64,000 bases of DNA from positions 558,001-622,000 of the forward strand of contig NZ_BSTX01000001.1 in the NCBI RefSeq assembly GCF_030269765.1. Direction: 5' to 3'. The position numbers were made by a program, and so were the translations under genes. Under the pieces are notes generated by a model. The model searched no databases and was not told the DNA's origin. It saw only the letters and a program-made list of their open reading frames with translations. Positions 60,920 through 64,000 of this stretch are shown piece after piece. Each line of letters opens with the position of its first letter. The first letter of the stretch is position 1. This DNA is from Actinorhabdospora filicis (GTDB taxonomy: Bacteria; Actinomycetota; Actinomycetes; Mycobacteriales; Micromonosporaceae).

Positions 60920-61368
60920 CCGTTTTTGCGCTCCGCGCGGGCTGTCCTGGCGCTCCGCGTGAGCCGTCCTGGCGCTCCGCGCGGGCTGTCCTGGCGCTCC
61001 GCGCAGACTGCTCCGTGGCGCGCGGCCTTTCGTGTTTCTTCACGCGGCCGTTTGTGTCTCCCCCTGCAGCCTGTGCTTCTCTTCTCACCTATCCACGTGG
61101 CTTGCCTCCCCTTCCTTCCTCGCGGCTTGGCCATCCCGCCCCGCAGGCCTCCTCGCCGCCCCTCTCGCACCTGCTCCCTTTCTCGCCGCGCGACCTTTCG
61201 CGCCGCTCTACGTAGCGTGTCGCCTCCCTCTCGCCCCTCCGCGTAGCCTGCTTCCCTTCCGCACAGCCTGGCCCTCTCGCCCCGCTCCCCTCTCTCGCCG
61301 CGCGACCTTTCGCGCCGCTCCACGTAGCCTGCCGCTCCCCTTCTCGCCGCTCCGCGTAGCCTGCCCGG
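60920..61368. repeat. Repeat-rich, pyrimidine-rich spacer between rnpB and the TSUP gene
   Basis: No credible gene. A 22-bp unit (gcgctccgcgcgggctgtcctg) is repeated about 3.5 times at roughly 60929-61005. A 36-bp sequence (tctcgccgcgcgacctttcg and following) occurs at 61181-61216 and 61293-61328 with one difference. The string cgtagcctg recurs several times, the last copy providing the tagcct -10 box of the TSUP gene, so the repeats carry multiple promoter-like boxes. Confidence 0.7.
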
Positions 61369-62115
61369 GTGGAGATCCACCAGATCTTGTTGCTGCTCGG
61401 TGCGGGGCTTTTCGCGGGGACGGTCAATGCCATCGCGGGGGGTGGGGCGTTGTTGCTCTATCCGGCGTTGCTCGGGGCGGGGCTGGCGCCGGTGCCGGCG
61501 AACGTGACGAACTCGATCGCGGTGTCGCCGGGGTATCTGGCGTCGATTTTCGGTGCCCGGAAGGACCTGTCGGGGCAGGCGGCGCGGATCAGGGCTTTCG
61601 TGCCGACGGCGATCGTGGGGACGGTGGCGGGGTCCGTCCTCCTCCTTGTCACGCCGGCGTCGGCTTTCGAGGCGGTGGTGCCGTACCTGGTGATCGGGGC
61701 GGCGTTGCTGCTGGCGTTTCAGAAGCGGGTGCAGAAGATGGTGGGGCATCCGGCGCAGCTTCCCGTCTGGCTGGGGCATGTGCTGGTGGGGGCGGCGACG
61801 TTCTACGGGGGGTACTTCGGGGCGGCGCTGGGGGTCATCACGATCGCGGTGTTGTCGCTGGTGCTGGCCGAGAGTCTCACGCGGATCACCGCCCTGAAGA
61901 ACGTGATCACGGCGGCGAGTGGGCTGACGACGGTGGCGGTGTTCGCGCTGTTCGGGCCGGTGAACTGGTTCGCGGTGTTGTTGCTGACGCCCATGACGCT
62001 CATCGGTGGTTTCGTGGGGTCGAAGCTGGCGCGGGTGCTGAAGCCGTCGGTGCTGCGGGTCGTCATCGTCGCATGGGGACTGGGCGCCGGAGTGTACTTG
62101 CTCATACGCGGCTGA
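61369..62115 (+). CDS. TSUP-family (TauE/SafE) membrane transporter
   Basis: 248 residues from GTG, 6 nt after a tagcct box with no ribosome site (leaderless). About eight helices in two related halves: LLLLGAGLFAGTVNAIAGGGALLLYPALL and HVLVGAATFYGGYFGAALGVITIAVL, each with the family Gly-rich motif. Members export or import sulfite, sulfoacetate or other sulfur or organic anions; the substrate is unknown. It is followed 31 bp later by nadE. Confidence 0.88.
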   Translation: MEIHQILLLLGAGLFAGTVNAIAGGGALLLYPALLGAGLAPVPANVTNSIAVSPGYLASIFGARKDLSGQAARIRAFVPTAIVGTVAGSVLLLVTPASAFEAVVPYLVIGAALLLAFQKRVQKMVGHPAQLPVWLGHVLVGAATFYGGYFGAALGVITIAVLSLVLAESLTRITALKNVITAASGLTTVAVFALFGPVNWFAVLLLTPMTLIGGFVGSKLARVLKPSVLRVVIVAWGLGAGVYLLIRG

Positions 62116-62146
62116 CCGGGTCGCGGTGATGCGTGAGAATGACAGC

Positions 62147-63907
62147 ATGGCCGCCACGAGCACCCTGCGCATCGCGCTCGCACAGACGAACCCGACCGTC
62201 GGGGACCTCGACGGGAACGCCCGCCAGGTCCTGGAGTGGACCGCGAAGGCGGCCGAGGCGGGCGCGCATGTTGTCGCGTTCGGGGAGATGCAGCTGACCG
62301 GGTACCCGGTCGAGGACCTGGTGTTCCGCGAGTCGTTCGTGGCCGCCTCGCGGGAGCGGGTGGCGAGCCTGGCGCGGGAGCTGGACGCGGCGGGCTTCGG
62401 CGAGCTCGTCGTCGTCACCGGCTACCTGGACGCCGACGGCCCGGCGCGGATGAGCTCCGACTCCGACCCGGACCGGGGGCCGCGGGACGCGCTGGCGGTG
62501 CTGCACCGGGGTGAGGTGGCGGTGCGGTACTTCAAGCACCACCTGCCCAACTACGGGGTGTTCGACGAGGACCGGTACTTCGTGTCGGGGAACGTCCTGC
62601 AGGTCGTGCGGATCGCGGGCGTGGACGTGGCGTTCACCGTGTGCGAGGACATCTGGCAGGCCGGTGGCCCGTTCGCGGTGGCGCGTTCGGCGGGTGTGGG
62701 GCTCGTGGTCAACATCAACGCGTCCCCGTACGAGCTGAACAAGGACGACGTGCGGCTGCCGCTGGTGCGGCGTCGCGCGGCCGAGGCGGGTGCGACGGTC
62801 GCGTACGTGAACATCGTCGGCGGGCAGGACGAGCTGGTCTTCGACGGCGACTCGCTGATCGTGGACGCCGGTGGCGAGGTCCTGGCGCGCGGGCCGCAGT
62901 TCGTGGAGACGTTGCTCGTGCACGACCTGACGCTGCCGGTCGCGGGGGACGTCCCGGCGCCGGGTGAGGCGGAGATGACGATCGCGCACACTACGCTGAG
63001 CGCCGAGGCGCTGCCCGCGTCGGCCGAGCCGGTCACGGCGGGTGTGGCCGAGCCGCTGCCGGACCTGGCGGAGGTGTGGCACGCGCTGGTCACCGGGCTG
63101 CGCGACTACGTCGGCAAGAACGGGTTCCGCACGGTCGTCTTCGGGCTGTCCGGCGGTATCGACTCGGCGCTGGTGGCGGCGCTGGCGTGCGACGCGGTCG
63201 GGCCGCAGAACGTGTACGCGGTGTCGATGCCGAGCCGCTACTCCTCGGGGCACTCGCGTGACGACGCCGCCGAGCTGTCCAAGCGCACCGGCTGCCACTA
63301 CCTGAGCGAGCCGATCCAGCCGATCGTGGACACCTTCACCGGCCAGATCCCCCTCGACGGGCTGGCCCTGGAGAACCTCCAGTCGCGGGTGCGCGGGCTG
63401 ATCCTGATGGGCCTGTCCAACCAGTACGGGCACCTCGTGCTGGCGCCCGGGAACAAGACCGAGTACGCCACGGGCTACTCCACGCTCTACGGCGACTCGG
63501 TGGGCGGGTACGCGCCGATCAAGGACGTCCTCAAGCTCATGGTCTTCGGCCTGGCGACGTGGCGCAACGAGGAGGCCGTGCGCAACGGCGAGGTCCCCCC
63601 GATCCCGGAGAACACGATCGTGAAGCCCCCGTCGGCGGAGCTGCGCGAGGACCAGATGGACACCGACTCGCTGCCGCCCTACGAGATCCTCGACCCGGTG
63701 GTGGAGGGCTACGTGGACGGCGACATGGGCCGCGAGGCGCTCATCGCCGCCGGGCACGACCCGGCGGTGGTGGACCGGGTCACCAAGCTCGTCGACCGCG
63801 CCGAGTACAAGCGCCGCCAGACCGCACCCGGCCCGAAGATCTCGGTGAAGAACTTCGGACGTGACCGTCGTCTCCCGATCACCAACAAGTGGGTCGAAAA
63901 GGCTTAG
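62147..63907 (+). CDS. nadE: Glutamine-dependent NAD+ synthetase
   Basis: 586 residues from ATG 62147 (ATG 62126 possible). An N-terminal nitrilase-type glutaminase has the Glu-Lys-Cys triad in AFGEMQLTGYP, RYFKHHLPNYGVFDE and FTVCEDIWQ. The C-terminal synthetase has the ATP-pyrophosphatase loop GLSGGIDSALVAAL and APGNKTEYATGYSTLYGDSVGGYAPIKDV. It amidates nicotinate adenine dinucleotide using ammonia channelled from glutamine, the last step of NAD synthesis. Downstream of rnpB, an order shared with Streptomyces as I recall it. Confidence 0.95.
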   Translation: MAATSTLRIALAQTNPTVGDLDGNARQVLEWTAKAAEAGAHVVAFGEMQLTGYPVEDLVFRESFVAASRERVASLARELDAAGFGELVVVTGYLDADGPARMSSDSDPDRGPRDALAVLHRGEVAVRYFKHHLPNYGVFDEDRYFVSGNVLQVVRIAGVDVAFTVCEDIWQAGGPFAVARSAGVGLVVNINASPYELNKDDVRLPLVRRRAAEAGATVAYVNIVGGQDELVFDGDSLIVDAGGEVLARGPQFVETLLVHDLTLPVAGDVPAPGEAEMTIAHTTLSAEALPASAEPVTAGVAEPLPDLAEVWHALVTGLRDYVGKNGFRTVVFGLSGGIDSALVAALACDAVGPQNVYAVSMPSRYSSGHSRDDAAELSKRTGCHYLSEPIQPIVDTFTGQIPLDGLALENLQSRVRGLILMGLSNQYGHLVLAPGNKTEYATGYSTLYGDSVGGYAPIKDVLKLMVFGLATWRNEEAVRNGEVPPIPENTIVKPPSAELREDQMDTDSLPPYEILDPVVEGYVDGDMGREALIAAGHDPAVVDRVTKLVDRAEYKRRQTAPGPKISVKNFGRDRRLPITNKWVEKA

Positions 63908-63967
63908 TCTGACCGCGACAGCACACCCGGGGACCCCTAGGGCCTTGAGGATTCGAAGGAGTCAAAG

Positions 63968-64000
63968 ATGACTGCTGACGTGCCCGTCCTGTACGGCCGG
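63968..64000 (+). CDS. panB: Start of probable panB, cut by the window edge
   Basis: ATG 63968 with a strong ribosome site (gaaggag, 6 nt upstream) opens a frame MTADVPVLYGR that continues past the window. The LYG near the N-terminus and the position after nadE suit 3-methyl-2-oxobutanoate hydroxymethyltransferase of pantothenate synthesis, but eleven codons are not enough to prove it. Confidence 0.45.
   Translation, partial: MTADVPVLYGR

Overview
The window is about 70% GC chromosomal DNA from an actinomycete. The evidence is the co-occurrence of lipA-DUF4191-RDD-glnA, glnE, glnA2, rnpB-nadE and (partial) panB, an F420-dependent NADP reductase, GlnR-type and DtxR/IdeR-type operators, and many starts that look leaderless (a TANNNT box 6-8 nt before ATG/GTG). 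A filamentous member such as the Streptosporangiales is plausible, but the sequence alone does not settle this. No tRNA, 5S/16S/23S rRNA, CRISPR array, intact insertion sequence or phage was seen.

Layout. 0-11 kb: an amino-acid-binding lipoprotein, lipB, an HSP90-family ATPase paired with a TPR protein, an orphan siderophore-type ATPase behind an iron box, a DUF2332 protein, and a short archaeal-type aspartyl-tRNA synthetase under a T-box riboswitch with a GAC (Asp) specifier. 11-23 kb: a greatly expanded pst-like phosphate-transport locus. It encodes a YegP-like protein, PstC, PstA, a membrane-tethered PstS, a second tethered binding-like protein, a secreted PstS, two paralogous secreted proteins (one Ig-fused, one LPTTG-anchored), a sortase-fold protein lacking the catalytic His and Cys, and PstB last. 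23-36 kb: an acidic DxDGDG-repeat protein, a tricorn-like protease, lipA (about 25 kb from lipB), DUF4191, a Fur homologue, RDD, glnA behind a GlnR box, nitronate monooxygenase, a GDPD, and a reductase-TetR pair. 36-42 kb: two GT-C mannosyltransferase-like membrane enzymes and a penicillin-acylase-family protein. 42-52 kb: nitrogen and housekeeping block: glnE coupled to a glutamine-amidotransferase-like protein that has lost its nucleophile, LD-carboxypeptidase, map/XRE, an erythromycin-esterase-like gene divergent from a double-headed MerR, glnA2 behind its own GlnR box, and npdG. 52-59 kb: a compact NRPS operon (stand-alone carrier, stand-alone adenylation enzyme, C-A-T-reductase) predicted to release a dipeptide aldehyde whose second residue is probably proline. 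59-64 kb: a TVP38-family protein, a 0.9 kb C-rich non-coding stretch with a strong inverted repeat, the RNase P RNA gene, a repeat-rich spacer, a TSUP transporter, nadE and the first codons of a probable panB.

How the parts fit. GlnA (adenylylatable Tyr402), GlnE and GlnR boxes in front of both glnA and glnA2 form a nitrogen-control circuit. The pst-like locus is one long set of overlapping genes whose extracellular part is punctuated by intercistronic hairpins. The NRPS cassette and the pst-like locus lie between genes that are usually neighbours in actinomycetes (glnA2/nadE and lipB/lipA), which suggests insertion into a conserved backbone; that is an inference from remembered synteny.
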